Below the pieces are notes generated by a model. The model saw only the letters and a program-made list of their open reading frames with translations, had not been told where the DNA came from and did no database searches. Made by a program: the position numbers and the translations under genes. 64,000 nucleotides of DNA from Drechmeria coniospora (lineage: Eukaryota; Ascomycota; Sordariomycetes; Hypocreales; Ophiocordycipitaceae): positions 7,661,222 to 7,725,221 of the forward strand of contig NC_054390.1 of assembly GCF_001625195.1 (NCBI RefSeq), in the 5' to 3' direction. This document shows positions 1 through 12,300 of this stretch, in pieces (the stretch's first letter is position 1; each line of letters opens with the position of its first letter).

Positions 1-3000
1 TGAAGAGAGTCAGAACTGATGGCGATCATAATGAGGTGGAGAAAAGCACCTCATATTCCCCGACGTCAGAGGACGTCGTGAAGGACGGCAATGACGCCAA
101 CACCGTTGACTCGTCCCCTGCGGAACGCTACCGGTACCAGCCATCAATTTCCACGATCGCCACCGGAGCTGCGGTGGTCGAGCATGACCCGGCAACCATT
201 CGGCGAAACAATGAGCTCCATGAGAAGTTCGTCAAGAAGCTGGGCTATCCGGATGCCATGTCCAAGCGGCCTGCCACTCTGCGAGATGACCCAACCCATG
301 GCGACGGCGATGAAGAAGGTGATTTTGACGCCGATGCCGATGAGGAAGAACTTCGCGCCCCAACAAAGGCCAAGAAGAAGGGTGCCAAAGCAGGCAAGTT
401 GACGCCCATGGAGGTGCAGTTTCTCGACATCAAACACAAACACATGGACACCGTCCTCATCGTTGAGGTTGGCTACAAGTTTCGATTCTTCGGCGAGGAC
501 GCACGCATAGCGGCCAAGGAATTGAGCATCGTCTGCATACCAGGAAAGATGCGGTACGACGAGCGTACGTCCCCCAACCCGCGAGCGCTCCCTTGCGAGC
601 CCATCACAGGCCGCACAAAAGCTGACTGAATCGTAGACCCATCCGAGGCTCACCTCGATCGCTTTGCTTCCGCCAGCATTCCTGTTCACAGGCTAGCTGT
701 TCACGCCAAACGACTCGTCGCTGCAGGACACAAGGTTGGCGTTGTTCGCCAGATCGAGACCGCGGCGCTGAAGAAGGCGGGCGACAACCGAAATACGCCT
801 TTCGTCCGCAAGCTTACCAACCTCTATACCAAAGGCACCTTCATTGACGAGAACGGAGAGTTGGATCAGCAGTCGGACGGAGCACCCTCGGGCGGTTATC
901 TTCTTTGCATTACCGAATCGAAATCCAAAAGCTCGGGAACCGACGAAAAAGTCCATGTCGGTATTCTGGCCGTCCAGCCTGCAACGGGCGACATTATTTT
1001 CGACAGTTTTGAGGATGGCTTCATGCGAAGCGAGATCGAGACAAGACTTCTGCACATTTCCCCATGCGAGTTCCTCATCGTGGGCGACTTGACGAAGGGC
1101 ACCGACAAGCTGGTCAAGCACCTCTCTGGCACCAGCAGCAACATCTTCGGCGACCGGAGTCGCATCGAACGGGTGGCCAAGAGCCAGACTATGGCTGCCG
1201 AAGCGTACTCGCACGTTACCAAATTCTACGCCGACAAAGTAAAAGACCCTTCGCAGAGTGCCCTGCTTGACAAGGTTCTGCAGCTGCCGGAGCTGGTCAC
1301 CATCTGCCTCTCCGCCATGGTCAGCCACCTCGAGGAGTACGGCCTGGAACACATCTTTGACTTGACCAAGTACTTCCAGAGCTTCAAGACACAGTCACAC
1401 ATGCTTATCAACGGAACCACGCTCGAGAGCCTCGAGGTCTATCGGAACTCTACCGATCATTCTGCAAAGGGCAGTCTATTTTGGGCTGTTAACAAGACAC
1501 TGACACGATTTGGCCAGCGCCTTCTTCGGAAATGGGTGGGCCGTCCCTTGCTAGATCGAGCCCATCTAGAGGAGAGACTCGCATCCGTGCAGGAACTTTT
1601 AGACAAGCAATCCACAGCCCCCGTGGATGAGTTGGGGCACTTACTCTCTAGCATCAAAACCGACCTCGAGCGCAGCCTCATCCGAATCTACTACGGCAAG
1701 TGCACGAGGCCAGAGCTCCTCTCCGTACTCCAAACTCTGCAAAAGATAGCCCTTCACTACTCCAGGGTCAAATCGTCCTCGGATCTGCCGTTCAACTCTC
1801 CTCCCCTTGTCGCTGCCATCAAAGCCCTGCCGCAGTTGCTCGATCCAGTCGTCTCATATCTCGACCGCATCAATCCCCAGTCGGCGCGAAAAGATGACAA
1901 GTATGGATTTTTTCGTGACCAGCACCAGACAGAAGATATGCAAGACCACCAGCTCGGCATCGCCCATGTTGAGCATGAGTTGGACGCCCACCGTTCACAC
2001 GCCGCCGAGAAGATCAGGAAGTCGACGGTTGAGTACGTCACTGTGTCTGGCATCGAGTATCTTATTGAGGTCCCAAATACCGAGGTCAAGCATGTCCCTG
2101 CTTCCTGGAGCAAGATTTCCGGCACAAAGAAGCTTTCTAGATTTCACACCCCAGAAGTCATCCGTCTCATCTCGGAGCGCGACCAGCACCGCGAAGCCCT
2201 CGCTGCGGCATGCGACAAAGCCTTCCAGGACCTTCTTGCCGAAATTTCTGTCGATTACCAGCCGCTTCGCGACGCTGTGTCGTCACTCGCAACTCTCGAT
2301 TGTCTACTCTCGCTCTCCAAGGTCGCCTCTCAGCCTGGCTACTCCAAACCGACGTTTCTGCCTTCGTCTTCAGAGCCCACTGTTTCAATTTCCCAAGGGC
2401 GACACCCAATCGCCGAACAGATGATTGAGACGAGCTACATACCCTTCACAACCACCCTCGCGCACCCCTCGCCGCTTGCTCACCTCATCACGGGACCGAA
2501 CATGGGTGGCAAATCATCCTTTGTTCGCGCCTTCGCCCTCATCGTTCTGCTCGCCCAAATCGGCTCCTTCGTTCCCGCCGACGCAGTGTCCCTAACCTTA
2601 TGCGACGCCATCTATACACGCACCGGCGCCCACGACAACCTGTTCGCTGGCGAGTCGACCTTCATGGTCGAAGTCTCTGAAACCGCAGACATCCTTCGCT
2701 CTGCGACCCCCCGCAGCCTCGTGATTTTAGACGAACTCGGCCGCGGTACGAGTACCCACGACGGTGCTGCAATTGCGCAGGCTGTCCTTCAGCACGTCGT
2801 TACCGAGACACGTTGCCTCACCCTCTTTATTACGCACTATCAGAACCTGGCTCTCGTCGTTGACGGCATCAATGGGGTGACAAATGTGCATATGAAATTT
2901 AATGCGGACAAAGGTGCCGATGGCGAGGAGAAGGTAACTTTCCTGTACGAAGTAGGCGAAGGTGTCGCCCACCGATCGTACGGACTAAATGTTGCCCGCC

Positions 3001-3173
3001 TTGCACACATTCCTAAAAAGGTCATTGACGTGGCGGCCGGCAAGTCGAGGGATATGGAGATGGATATGAAACTGCGTCGACTGAAAGGGGCGTGTCATGC
3101 CCTGAACGACGTACTATCGGAAGGGGAACCAGGTCAGCTGCAACAACTCATCGCGTCCATTGAGCAAATGTAA
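1..3173 (+). CDS. MSH3: MSH3, DNA mismatch repair MutS homologue (5' end outside window)
   Basis: MutSbeta subunit that, with MSH2, recognises insertion/deletion loops in nuclear mismatch repair. The reading frame is already open at base 3, with no ATG before it (the first in-frame candidate, at 36, is GTG), so the N terminus lies to the left of the window. Exon x..564 joins 637..3173 across a 72-nt intron (565-636, GTACGT donor, GCTGAC branch, TAG acceptor); the join restores the mismatch-binding MutS domain I. About 1,032 residues are visible. The C-terminal ATPase is intact: Walker A GPNMGGKS near 2500, the STFMVEVSE signature near 2660, Walker [13 protein letters not shown] near 2725. Domain order (I, connector, lever/clamp, ATPase) matches the family. 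MSH3 is preferred over MSH2 or MSH6 on overall sequence character; MSH6 would carry a longer N-terminal arm. Identity is confident. Confidence 0.93.
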
Positions 3174-3444
3174 CAAATCAGTCCGCTGGACGCCTCATAT
3201 TGTTCATGCATACGAAGAGCGGATGTGCTATTTAGTCGAGTATAGCGTGCTTAATAGACAATAGCATCCTCTTGATCTAATTCATGTGCTCTCTTGGCCC
3301 CTTCATCAACAATCATGCCGAAGTGAAATTCCACCGCCCACCATTCATGAGTCTTCGAATCGTCCTCGGCCGACATGGCCAATCCCGAAGAGAAGCATGG
3401 AACCGTCACTTCCGACGCATTAGTTCCACCAAAGACCTGTCACT

Positions 3445-3773
3445 TCACACTCCCTCCTCAGACAAACAGGGGGTCGCCTGAATGCCCTTCACTTCATATG
3501 AATTGATATCATGCACGGACTGACTTCCCATGAAGTAGATGATGCCGCGCCTTCTCACAGCCCTAGCTACGCACATGCTTGTGTGCATCGCTCTCCCATC
3601 CTCATCACTCGTCTTGGCCCAACCTCGATCCGTAGTATTGATCACTGCAGGAAGTTAGCCTTCGATAGATAAAGTTGGTAAAATTACGCACAAATAAAAG
3701 CGACTGTTTCCGTTTGTGCCAGAACCTTCCTCTCCGTATGGTGCTTCCGTACACCCAAGTGATTTGCTGCCAT
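3445..3773 (-). CDS. possible small two-exon gene, 93 aa, unknown
   Basis: On the minus strand an ATG at 3773 (context CAGCATGGCA) opens a frame to 3692. A very regular intron (3645-3691, 47 nt: GTGCGT donor, GCTAAC branch, CTGCAG acceptor) joins it in phase to 3644..3445, ending in TGA. The predicted 93-residue product is basic, without a signal peptide, TM segment or domain I recognise. It lies between the 3' ends of MSH3 and the zinc-finger gene, where no other frame is convincing. The intron consensus is the main argument; a chance combination is possible, and it could instead be the 3' end of a longer transcript. Confidence 0.33.
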
Positions 3774-3934
3774 GCTGTTCCAAGGTATGAGAGACTCCAT
3801 GCGCTGCGGAATCAGCTCTTACACGGGTATTGGGAAATGACCAAAGTCGCTTTGCCAGAATTTAAAAGTTTTTACCGAACGGCTAAGCCTGTGTGCCATT
3901 CCGTCGCGTCGCAAAGTGGTGAGAGTGGATTGCC

Positions 3935-5956
3935 TCACATGTCCAGTTCCTCGTCGTTGAGGTCTTCGTGTAGCACAACGCCGCGGTCTTGTGCCTGAGA
4001 ATTCCACATGCCAAAGTTTGACTGCTTGCCGGTAGGACTTTCGCCCTCGATTCCGTCGCAAATTTGGGATTCCATTTTGACGTTTGCCATGGAGGGCTGC
4101 TGGTCCGGGTCATATGGAGCCGTGTGGCCGTGTTCTCGACCACGGTTGTTGATGGGCGTGAACCCAAGAGAAGATAGGGACTGGCCAGCAGCAGGCTGGG
4201 TGTATGGTGGAAGAAAGAGGCGATCTTGGGAAAACAGAGGATTCGACTCAGACATCACGAGGAAATGATTGTTGCTTGGGTTGGAGAGATGGTCCACGGC
4301 GGAGCAGGTAGAATAGTCCTCGTGCTTTTGCTGCTGCAGGTGGCTCGTAGGGTTTACGCGAAATCCATCATGGGTGATGGGGTTGAAGAGACCGTTCGAG
4401 TTGAATGAAAGTCTGGCGGGGTTTTCGTACATCGAGGCGTCATTGAGCCCGTACGTCGCCTCCCCTTGGGGGAGGGAACCTTGAGCCCGTTCAGCAAATC
4501 TATGCATCCACCTCTCATGCTATACGTGGCAGATGCTTACCCAAAGCCATGTGGTTACTGTGCCCAAGATACATGTGGGTCTGCGTTCGTCCGCGATGCG
4601 ATTCTCGCAGCGGCAGAAGTCGACCGGAGACGTCTCGCGATGAAGGGGTCGGCGACATCAAGTTCGAGTGTGAAATTGAGTTAAGCGTATGGAGACCGAG
4701 TCGTTCGCGAGATTCAAATCTTATATGAGAATTAGCGTCCGGAGGTATCCGATTTTGACGGACATGACCAGGCATACTTGTGATCCCGGTGCGTGGGTGT
4801 GAATGAACGATCTTCATAGAGCCCTGTGGATGTCAGAAATAGATCCAGCAGGGGAGAGAATGGCATACTTTGGCCTCCATCGTCGTCACGAAATACGTCG
4901 TGGCTATGTCTGAAGGCCCCGAGCGACGGCGTCAGATCAGAGCTCGTATCTCGGTCGTGATCTGCTTTGATTTGAGACATGTTTCCATTGGCAAGGTCGT
5001 TCCGGCCCGAACGACGTGTCGCAGCCCTAGGCACGTTGCCCGATATCTCGGTAAGGGGTGCAGGCTTTTTGCGCTTCGGCTTCGTCACTTTCTTGGGTGT
5101 CTTCCCAGTGTTAGAGTTATACCACGCGGCAGCAGTTGGTCACGACTGACCGCTTCCTGACCAGGGATAGGAGAAGAGCTATCGTAAACACCCTTGACTC
5201 TTTCGACTTCAAAGTCCGAGGTCATGACAACCTGCGTGGGCTCGATGCCTTCAGACGTTCTCTGCATCTTTTCAATGACCGAGTTGGGCTTGCGCTGATT
5301 TCGAGTTCGCTTCATGTCCTCGTTGGCGAGATCCATCTTGCCCATTCCGGGCCAGACTTGGCCTTTGAGAGAGAGCATGTCATTGCATTGGAGGTAGTCG
5401 TCTTGGTTCTCTGTCTCGTTGTCAGAGGGCGTGAAGAAGTTGGTGAACAAGGGGAAGTTTTGGGCAAAATCCTCATGCTCGGCTTTGGCGGAATTGAACG
5501 TGGCCAAGCGCTTCGCCTTCCTCTTCGCCTAGTCACCTGCGTTAGAAGGCCAACTTCGAACAGCCGATGGAGGCTGTGGCGAACCTTGAAGACCGGTGCC
5601 GGAGTCGCGCCCCGCACGCGCTTGCTCCTAGCCGCTTCCTTCAGCTGCTTGGCCCTCATTCTCTCGACCAAAAGACTCTCGATCGCATTCGCCTTGTACC
5701 AGCGCTCGTATTCCTGCAAAGCGGCGGAAGCGCGGCCATCCTGGTGGGATTTGAGCCTCGTCTGCGTCTCATGATGCAAATGGCCTTTGGAAGCGATGTG
5801 TGTCAGCAGGTGCGAGACATCGGAGAAGCTTGGTCTTTCGGGGCAGACGGAGCATTGCAGTGGGATCTGCTTGCTTGCCGTGCTGGACGTGCTGCCCCTA
5901 GCTGAGGCAAGCGATGCCATATCTGGACGATAAAAGTTAGCCATCTTTGCCATCAT
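3935..5956 (-). CDS. C2H2-type zinc-finger protein, fungal-specific, 5 exons
   Basis: Exons 5956-5585, 5528-5151, 5100-4778, 4719-4541 and 4479-3935 join in phase (introns of 56, 50, 58 and 61 nt) to give about 598 aa. Near the N terminus there is one C2H2-like finger: Cys35 and Cys38 (CSVC), then His53 and His59 in HLLTHIASKGH. It is followed by a helical, Lys/Arg-rich stretch (ERWYKANAIESLLVERMR). A basic KPKRKKPAP patch opens exon 3 and looks like a nuclear localisation signal; the rest is polar and probably disordered, ending in an acidic NDEELDM tail. I recognise no named orthologue; a nuclear DNA- or RNA-binding role is inferred only from the finger and the basic patches. The start is uncertain between ATG 5956 and ATG 5944, the latter having an A at -3. 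Confidence 0.72.
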
Positions 5957-7568
5957 CAACGCGGGGCATGCCTTCGTGGTTGCCGCTGCGGGGGTGAACT
6001 GACGGCCAAAAGTCGACCCTGTCAACGAAGCGTCGGCCCAACCGTCATGGGCGGCCAGGGGGCAGGAAAGGGGTAGCACGGAGAAAGGCGGAGCATAGGG
6101 TGCTGTTGGTATTGGGGGGAGCCAGGGAAGCAAAGAAGCAATTGGTGTTGAAAAGAGCAACTCATCTATCAGCAAGCCAGGAGGAGGAAGAGGGGACGAC
6201 CACGCGGAAGGGCAGCGGCAAAGGTAAGAGACGAGATGGAAGCTGAACCTACTCCGGAGAGAATGGCTTCACAAGGCTCGCTTCCACGGAGACCGTCGAT
6301 GCGGAGAATGCAGGCACGATCCGTGGGGATGCTCACATCAAGGTGCCTGCGGTCGTCGTAGGGGACGAGATGGAGCGGAACGTCGTTGCGTCACGGGATC
6401 GTGAGCTCAACCTGGCGTGCCGAGGCTTCGTCGGTGGGCAAGAACCACAGCCAACTCGCACAGGTACCAAGCTGGTTATCGATTCTCCAATGAAGAAAGC
6501 GGTCCCCCGAAGGGAGACAGGAGTGTAGATTGTGGACGAAGGAGGAGTGGAAGGAGAGGGACGAGGAGAGGAGGGTACAAGGTACGGGAACGAGAGGGGT
6601 AGAGAAGGCGGAACGTGGTCGAGCTTGAGGTTTTGAGCACCAGGCAGATCCTCTGCTCCTTCTCCCCCTCCCTTCCTTCCTTGCTGGCTCCTCAGAGAGC
6701 CCCCGGATCTTGCGCTCCACTCGTCGTGAATAAGCGGTCAGTCCATGATTGTTAGCAAAACCATGTGGAAAATTTTGAGTGCCGCTTCCGGGATGCATCA
6801 TCTCGGCCAGGGAACTGAACGCAACGTTGGAAAACTTGATTCATGACCGCCAAGCTGAACTGGTGGCAAGAGCAGGGTCAGGGTTGAATTGAGCTACCTA
6901 TGCTGCATCTTGCGCTGCATCTTTTTCACAGAGCGTCAACGGCACATCATCTCGCGAAGCATAAACAGCATGATGCCACTCTGATTGATTCCCAGACGGC
7001 TGCGTCCTGGGACAGATTCTTGATGGCTTTCATCCTAACCTCCTCGGACCGACGACGTCTCAAGGACGTGCACACCCGAGCACCCCCCAAGCAGCCTCGG
7101 GCGCATCAAGATTGGACTTCCAGCCTGAGGATGGGTGAAATTCAATACGGGGACGGCTTGAGGTTGATGAAGCGATTGGCTTTGATGTGCTTTATATCAT
7201 AATGGCAACCGGTCGCGTACGACGACGCTGATCAATGTTAGCAAGGTGCGTCGACGAATGCCACACGGAACTTGGATTTGATAGAACTACCTCCATCTCC
7301 AGCCACCAGACGACATGCTCGTTGTACTGAAAGCATGCCTGCCGTATTTCTTGCTCTCTGCACAAGAAACGCCGCCGCCCGCCGCCCAGCGCCAGAAGGC
7401 AGTCTTGCCGCCGATAAGGCGGCTCCAATGAAGAACCCAACGATTCTTCCACTAGACTGGCAGTCCTTCTCCTCTCGACTCGTAAGATGATGTTCAGGGT
7501 GGCGTGGGTGGGTTGGGAGCAAAGCGCCCAGGAAGAGATGCCTCGCATAGGTCCTGCAGGATTTGCCC
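5957..7568. other. intergenic, zinc-finger 5' region and BET2 3' region
   Basis: About 1.6 kb between the start of the zinc-finger gene and the stop of BET2. Several open frames exist on both strands (for example 6391-6801 minus, 6900-7202 plus), but none shows domains, splice consensus or neighbour-like codon use. The part next to 5956 is presumably promoter and leader of the zinc-finger gene. GTAC-based words are rare here, unlike in the block after 8640. Confidence 0.6.
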
Positions 7569-8636
7569 TCAATCACGTTGAGCTATCGCAGCACCACCGG
7601 CGCCGACTAGCCGTTCAATGGTTCGTTTTGGCATGCAGTATACGGGATCAACCGACTCCAAGCCAGGGTAGCCGAGCAGGCTGAGTCCTGCAAGACCGAA
7701 GCACGTATGCCAAACGTCCACCATGTCGCCAGGTCTGTCGGATATGCCACCCAATTCGGCATCTTGACTTTGGAGAATGAACTGCACGAGAGCGTCACGG
7801 TCGATCCAGTGCGTCCGGCGGATGATGGCGAGACTGCTCAGCACCCACCAGCTGTAACACACATCTTCGGTCTTCTCTGGCCGGCCGTTGAGGCCGCCTC
7901 CCGGAGTTTGCCTCTCGCTCAACCACCTGCCAAGCTTTTCCTCGTTGACAAGGTCCAGCCGTCCAGCAATGCTCAACGCCGCCAGGCAGGTGAAGATTTG
8001 GCCCGAGTGCGACTCGGCACCCGGGCGCACGCCGTAGCCCCCATCGAAGTTGGCGCACGACGCTATATAAGAAGCCGCCTTGTTCACGTCGACAAGGGAC
8101 AAGAGGCCAAGGAGCGATAAGGCGTTCAGTGCACCGTAGAGAAAGCGCGTGTCATCCTCGCCCCATTCGTCGCCGTAAAAGGTTCCCGATTCCCGGTCCT
8201 GCAGGTCTGCAATGACTGAGTTTGGGGTTAGTGAGATGCCGACATGAGGTAAATATTAGGTGGGAAGCTCACATTTGCCGACGGTGGCTTTGCCGGAGCC
8301 TCGGCTTTCGAGTTCGTCGAAAGCATTCACCATGGCAAGAATCTGCACGGCACTTACTGTGGATAGCATATGGGCGTCGTGACCTGGAGCAGCTCCAAAC
8401 CCCCCATTTTCATGCTGGCATGAGAGCACAAAGTCGATGGTTTCTTGGCGCGGGAGGGCCTCTGGTCGTCCCAATAGATGGAGCGATGTCAAGCCCCAAT
8501 ACACACCGTTGAGACGTAAATGCTCCGTCAACCAGTAGTCCAGCTCATCCCGTCGCGTGTCTAAGCTTTGGATGTATCTGACATGGGCTTCTGTGGCGAG
8601 CTTGCGCTCTCCAGGTGACTTTTCGGTTTGAGCCAT
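7569..8636 (-). CDS. BET2: Rab geranylgeranyltransferase (GGTase-II) beta subunit
   Basis: Catalytic subunit that, with the alpha subunit (BET4) and Rab escort protein, attaches geranylgeranyl groups to C-terminal cysteines of Rab GTPases in the cytosol. Exons 8636-8273 and 8215-7569 are joined across a 57-nt intron (8216-8272, GTGAGC donor, CACTAAC branch, CAG acceptor), giving 336 aa, the usual length (yeast Bet2 is about 325). Prenyltransferase alpha-toroid repeats are visible: CQHENGGFGAAPGHDAHML, then FDGGYGVRPGAESHSG, then TPGGGLNGRPEKTEDVCYSW, then LGGISDRPGDMVDVWH. The zinc ligands are present: Asp and Cys of EDVCYSWW and His of VWHTCFG. The C terminus DPVYCMP is typical of this subunit rather than of farnesyl- or GGTase-I beta chains. 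The start ATG gives the expected N terminus. Confident. Confidence 0.93.
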
Positions 8637-9340
8637 GTTGTCAGATCGTGAAGGTGGGTTCGATAGGTACTCACCCCGTGAGGAAACCGTTCTGGTAAGA
8701 GGAAGGATGCACAGCGAGTGTACTTACTGTAGGTCAGGCTTGTGCCGTTATTATGTCATTACAAAGCTCCACCAGCCACACTCCAGCCCGGGCCACAATG
8801 TGGCCTCTCGGTTGTCACCTTACAGTAAGTACATGTGGTTGTGCAAGTACTTACTCCGTAGGTTCCCGGACTTCCTCTAGTGATTATTGCAATTTTGGCA
8901 AATGAAGTCTCTGTAAGTACATCGGACCCTCCAACTGGTAATTTAAACAAGGTACTCGACGATATTTGTGATTTACCACAGCTATATCGTGTGCCGCTGG
9001 AATTTTCAACGGTACTGTCAGTGCAACGTAAGTAATGGGAGCCTGGCAGTTGTCATAATGTACCAGATGATTCGCATTTTCCCAGTGGGTATTATTATCG
9101 GTCTGGCCTTCTTGGATACTCCGAAATGACGCGAAAGCTCGCATTTCAGTTTTGCCAAAATTTAAGCTCGATACATTAGCCACCCTCAAGACGGATTAAT
9201 GATGACCATTATTGGGCACGAGGGATCACGCGCAAAGTGTATCAGTAATCCGCTAACCGTGAGTGCTAATGCATTCACAAGTGTGCCGTGTTACGAAGCA
9301 CTCGGCAGCACACGAGTACAAGAGATGTACTCCGTACATG
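8637..9340. other. intergenic, BET2 promoter side, start of GTAC-rich block
   Basis: No supportable gene. Donor/branch/acceptor-like strings (for example GTAAGTACATC near 8913 and GTAAGTAATGG near 9028) suggest remnants of spliced sequence leading toward the orphan fragment at 9344-9524, but I could not assemble a continuous frame. TACTCCGTA-type words begin here (near 8855 and at 9328-9336). Confidence 0.5.
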
Positions 9341-9343
9341 TAC

Positions 9344-9524
9344 TGTAGATGGCAATCTCAACTTCCCAGTTGTAGGACCTCCTACCGGGTAAGTGCTCTG
9401 GTAATTTGCCCGCATGCGGTTGCGAACCGCTCTCAGAACTCGCGGCACCATCGATGTGAAAGCCACCTCGCAAGATGACGGAGATGAATTCTTCTTGCGA
9501 GTGAATTTTGAGGCCGAGCGGTGA
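9344..9524 (+). pseudogene. orphan coding fragment, two exon pieces, unknown protein
   Basis: The stretch 9344-9388, a 48-nt putative intron (9389-9436, GTAAGT donor, CTCAG acceptor) and 9437-9524 read in one phase as a coding-like C terminus. It includes the strings NFPVVGPPTGTRGTIDVKA and DDGDEFFLRVNFEAER, then a TGA stop. No convincing start codon or upstream exon could be joined; an acceptor-like TGTAG sits just before 9347. It could be the 3' end of a small gene whose upstream exons I missed, or the relic of one. The beta-strand-like pattern loosely recalls small mitochondrial assembly proteins, but I do not claim a family. Confidence 0.35.
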
Positions 9525-9751
9525 CACAGCAATGTTTTAATATAATCAGGTGGAGAGAAGGATTAAGGGTCAGGTGTTCAATGCCACACCTATAATTTAC
9601 GGCTTGCGGCCAAATTCGCAGTCCAATTTTGTTGTTCCGAGTTCATCAACCAACCGCCAACAATATGCGGCATGATGCCAAAAAAAAATGAAATCAACAA
9701 CAGCATAGAGCTTAATCGATGCCAACAGAGCGATTCAACGTCAGGAAGCGC

Positions 9752-9756
9752 AAAAA
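9752..9756 (-). terminator. Pol III terminator of tRNA-Arg
   Basis: Five T residues on the minus strand, four bases downstream of the tRNA 3' end. Confidence 0.75.
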
Positions 9757-9760
9757 TGAA

Positions 9761-9832
9761 AGGTCACGGTGGGGGTCGAACCCACGATCTCCTGATTCGT
9801 AGTCAGACGCCTTGCCATTGGGCCACGCGACC
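9761..9832 (-). tRNA. tRNA-Arg (anticodon ACG)
   Basis: A 72-nt cloverleaf on the minus strand without an intron. The acceptor stem GGTCGCG pairs with CGTGACC (one G-T wobble). The anticodon stem-loop TCTGA-CTACGAA-TCAGG carries ACG (A34 expected to become inosine, reading CGU/C/A). The T arm is GTGGG-TTCGACC-CCCAC. A T5 run at 9752-9756, four bases past the 3' end, fits a Pol III terminator. Confidence 0.95.
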
Positions 9833-12300
9833 AACATTTGACGAGCCTGAGATGACCGAGCAGAGTATAAGAATTCACTGGAGATTTTGACCAAGTTGAT
9901 ACTTCCTTGGTCGCCCAATGCCAGGTGTCCTACCTCAACGACAAATGTGATGTGAAGCGGGAAGGTGTAAGGCACAACCGAGTCCACCAAAACAGAGTGG
10001 GATACGGGAGACACTTTAATATTGTATCGCATGTGCACATTGCTCCCTTTGCAGCTCCAGGGATTTCAATTTGCGCGGTGTAGTACAGTAGTTCTTAGTG
10101 GCTGATGCTTGGGATAGCCAGTGAGTGCGAAGTATGAAGGCTGTAGGATTGTAAAAAGTGGAGCCGATGATTTGTACGGAGTAGTACGGAGTAATAACAG
10201 TAATAACTTTCGCTTCAGCACCTGAGGGAGGGAGGGAAGAGTACAGCACATCCGTACTTACAGTAAGTCCAAGTATGCTTGTAAGTACACATGTACATGC
10301 ACAGACACAGTGAGTGTGCCTAAGTATGTATCTGCATTTTCCTTCGCGAACAAAGCTCTTGTAGTTAGCTCTGCCAACAGGTTGGCATAAGGTACCTAAT
10401 TATACCTGCTCTGCTGCTACTACTAGGTATGTAGCAGTATCGCTTCTTGGCACTAACGCAGCTCAAGGACAGCCAGTGACCTATCTACGACTGTACGGAG
10501 TAAGTACAAGTAGTAGGCACCTTCCGAGGTGGCACAAATGGCACAAGTACATGTACAACGTGTTAGGTATCATTTGGTAGTACGTACTTACTCGTACTTG
10601 TACGTACTGGCAGAGGTACGATGAGGCGCAAGAAGGTCGGAGATGTCTATCAATCCGCAGTCAAGCCAGGCCGGGAGACACGGAACAGGGGGCGGAAGGT
10701 GGAAGAGGTTCTTTGGAATTCTCGAGCTTCGAATGAATTTGGGAGCTTGTCATGATGGCTACAATGCCGAGCCCTTGCCGTGAATAAATTTTCAAGGTGA
10801 TTGCAGGCCCTTCGTGAAGTAGTCACCGGGCCAGCCAAACATGCTCAAGCCGAAGCCTCAAGGGCTTTACCTATTCCGGAGTTGTCGAAGCCGCGTTTGG
10901 ACACGGTTGCTTCTCGATCGCACATGGCACTCGAGCGAGAGCTCATTCATGCAATGGCCATGAGGGGCCGTGCCGCGGACAGGTAAAATTAAACGCTGGT
11001 GGCCGCAGCGTGCTACGAATTGACCGAGGTACGGAGCACCAAGCAAAGTGGCCAAGGCGAGTGGTGAAGTCGAGCACGGAGAAATACCACAACGAAACGT
11101 GGTCCTCAGAGGCAGGCGAGAGTACCTGTCATTTATTGCTTTGGTGGACTGGACCCCCCTGAGAGAAGGTCCGGGCCCACGCTTCCGGCAACGACAAGGC
11201 ACAATACCGGGCCTCGTGTTACGGGGCGTTTCAGATCCAGGGCAGGGACGGACGGCACGCGGTACGTTGTTGGTATGCTCATGCTAGCATCATACCGCAG
11301 AACGGGCGAGTACATGCACACGTATTATTACCGTCAAGCGCACACTAACTGAGAGGCATTGCACTGGGTCTTTGGTTGCTTCGAATCTAGATGCCAGGAC
11401 TACAGCATTACCCGTTGGACGGCGAGACGGCCAGTGCGTCACAGCAGTGGCAGCTCAGGCCTGTTGATCGCAGGCTACCAAGATTGCCACCTCTACAGTA
11501 CTTGACAGACAAGTAAGTACAAGCAAGTATACTGCTGCTACGAGGAGCCACTAGTACCTCGTAAGAGTACCAAGTACTTACTGTAGAGACTAGTACTTAG
11601 TAGGTACGGAGTACCTGCAAGTACTTACTCCGTACTGTACTTGCACTCCGAAAGGACGTAGTATTAATACAGCACAAGTACAAGTACAGAATACAGACTT
11701 CAAATAATTACAACAATGCGTCTGTACCAAGACAGGTAGGTACATTACGGTAAGTAGGTACAAGTACTACATATGTATGTTAACAAGTGTACTGTGCCGC
11801 ACATGCCTCCAAGTACCTGATACCTTGATACTAATAGGTGCATTCACCAAAAAGGTAGTACATGTACTGTACTACCTACGGATTGACCAACTACCAGCAC
11901 ATGTACATTTATGTAGGTGTGGTGTAACAAGCGGGGAGGTTCCAAGGGCAGGTACAAAGGGCAGGTGCCGAGTACGCCAACGGCTCATCTCATGGTACCA
12001 CCGACTCTGCGCATTGTTCGAGCATCCCTCGCCGCTTCCATGGTATTGGTACGCCGTACGGTACGTGCTGGTCCCTCCTGGAGGCAGCTCAGTTTCGAAC
12101 GCCCTTTGATGGGGCATGACCTACGTACGAGCTTGGCTGGCCAGCTCCTTGTCATCAAATCATGACCTCGGTCTCCAAGCGGCAAACGCTCGCTCGCGTG
12201 CTCAAAGGTGCTAATGAATGCCATAGGGGAGCGCTGCGTACATACCACCATCTAATTACTGCAGTACGGAGCACAAGGCGGCGACCCATTTGCTGTTCTC
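9833..12300. repeat. gene-free block rich in short GTAC words
   Basis: No frame here has domains or splice structure. The sequence is dense in GTACGGAGTA/TACTCCGTA and AAGTACTTAC/GTACATGTAC words, especially 10170-10620 and 11500-11890 (for example TACGGAGTA near 10183, 10495 and 11606, TACTCCGTA near 11628). The words occur in both orientations and at irregular spacing, so this is a dispersed motif family rather than a tandem array. Confidence 0.6.

Noticed and set aside
8893..9140. Additional exons upstream of the 9344-9524 fragment
   Set aside because: Several donor/acceptor-like strings exist (GTAAGTACATC, GTAAGTAATGG, TACCAG), but no combination gave a continuous frame into 9344.
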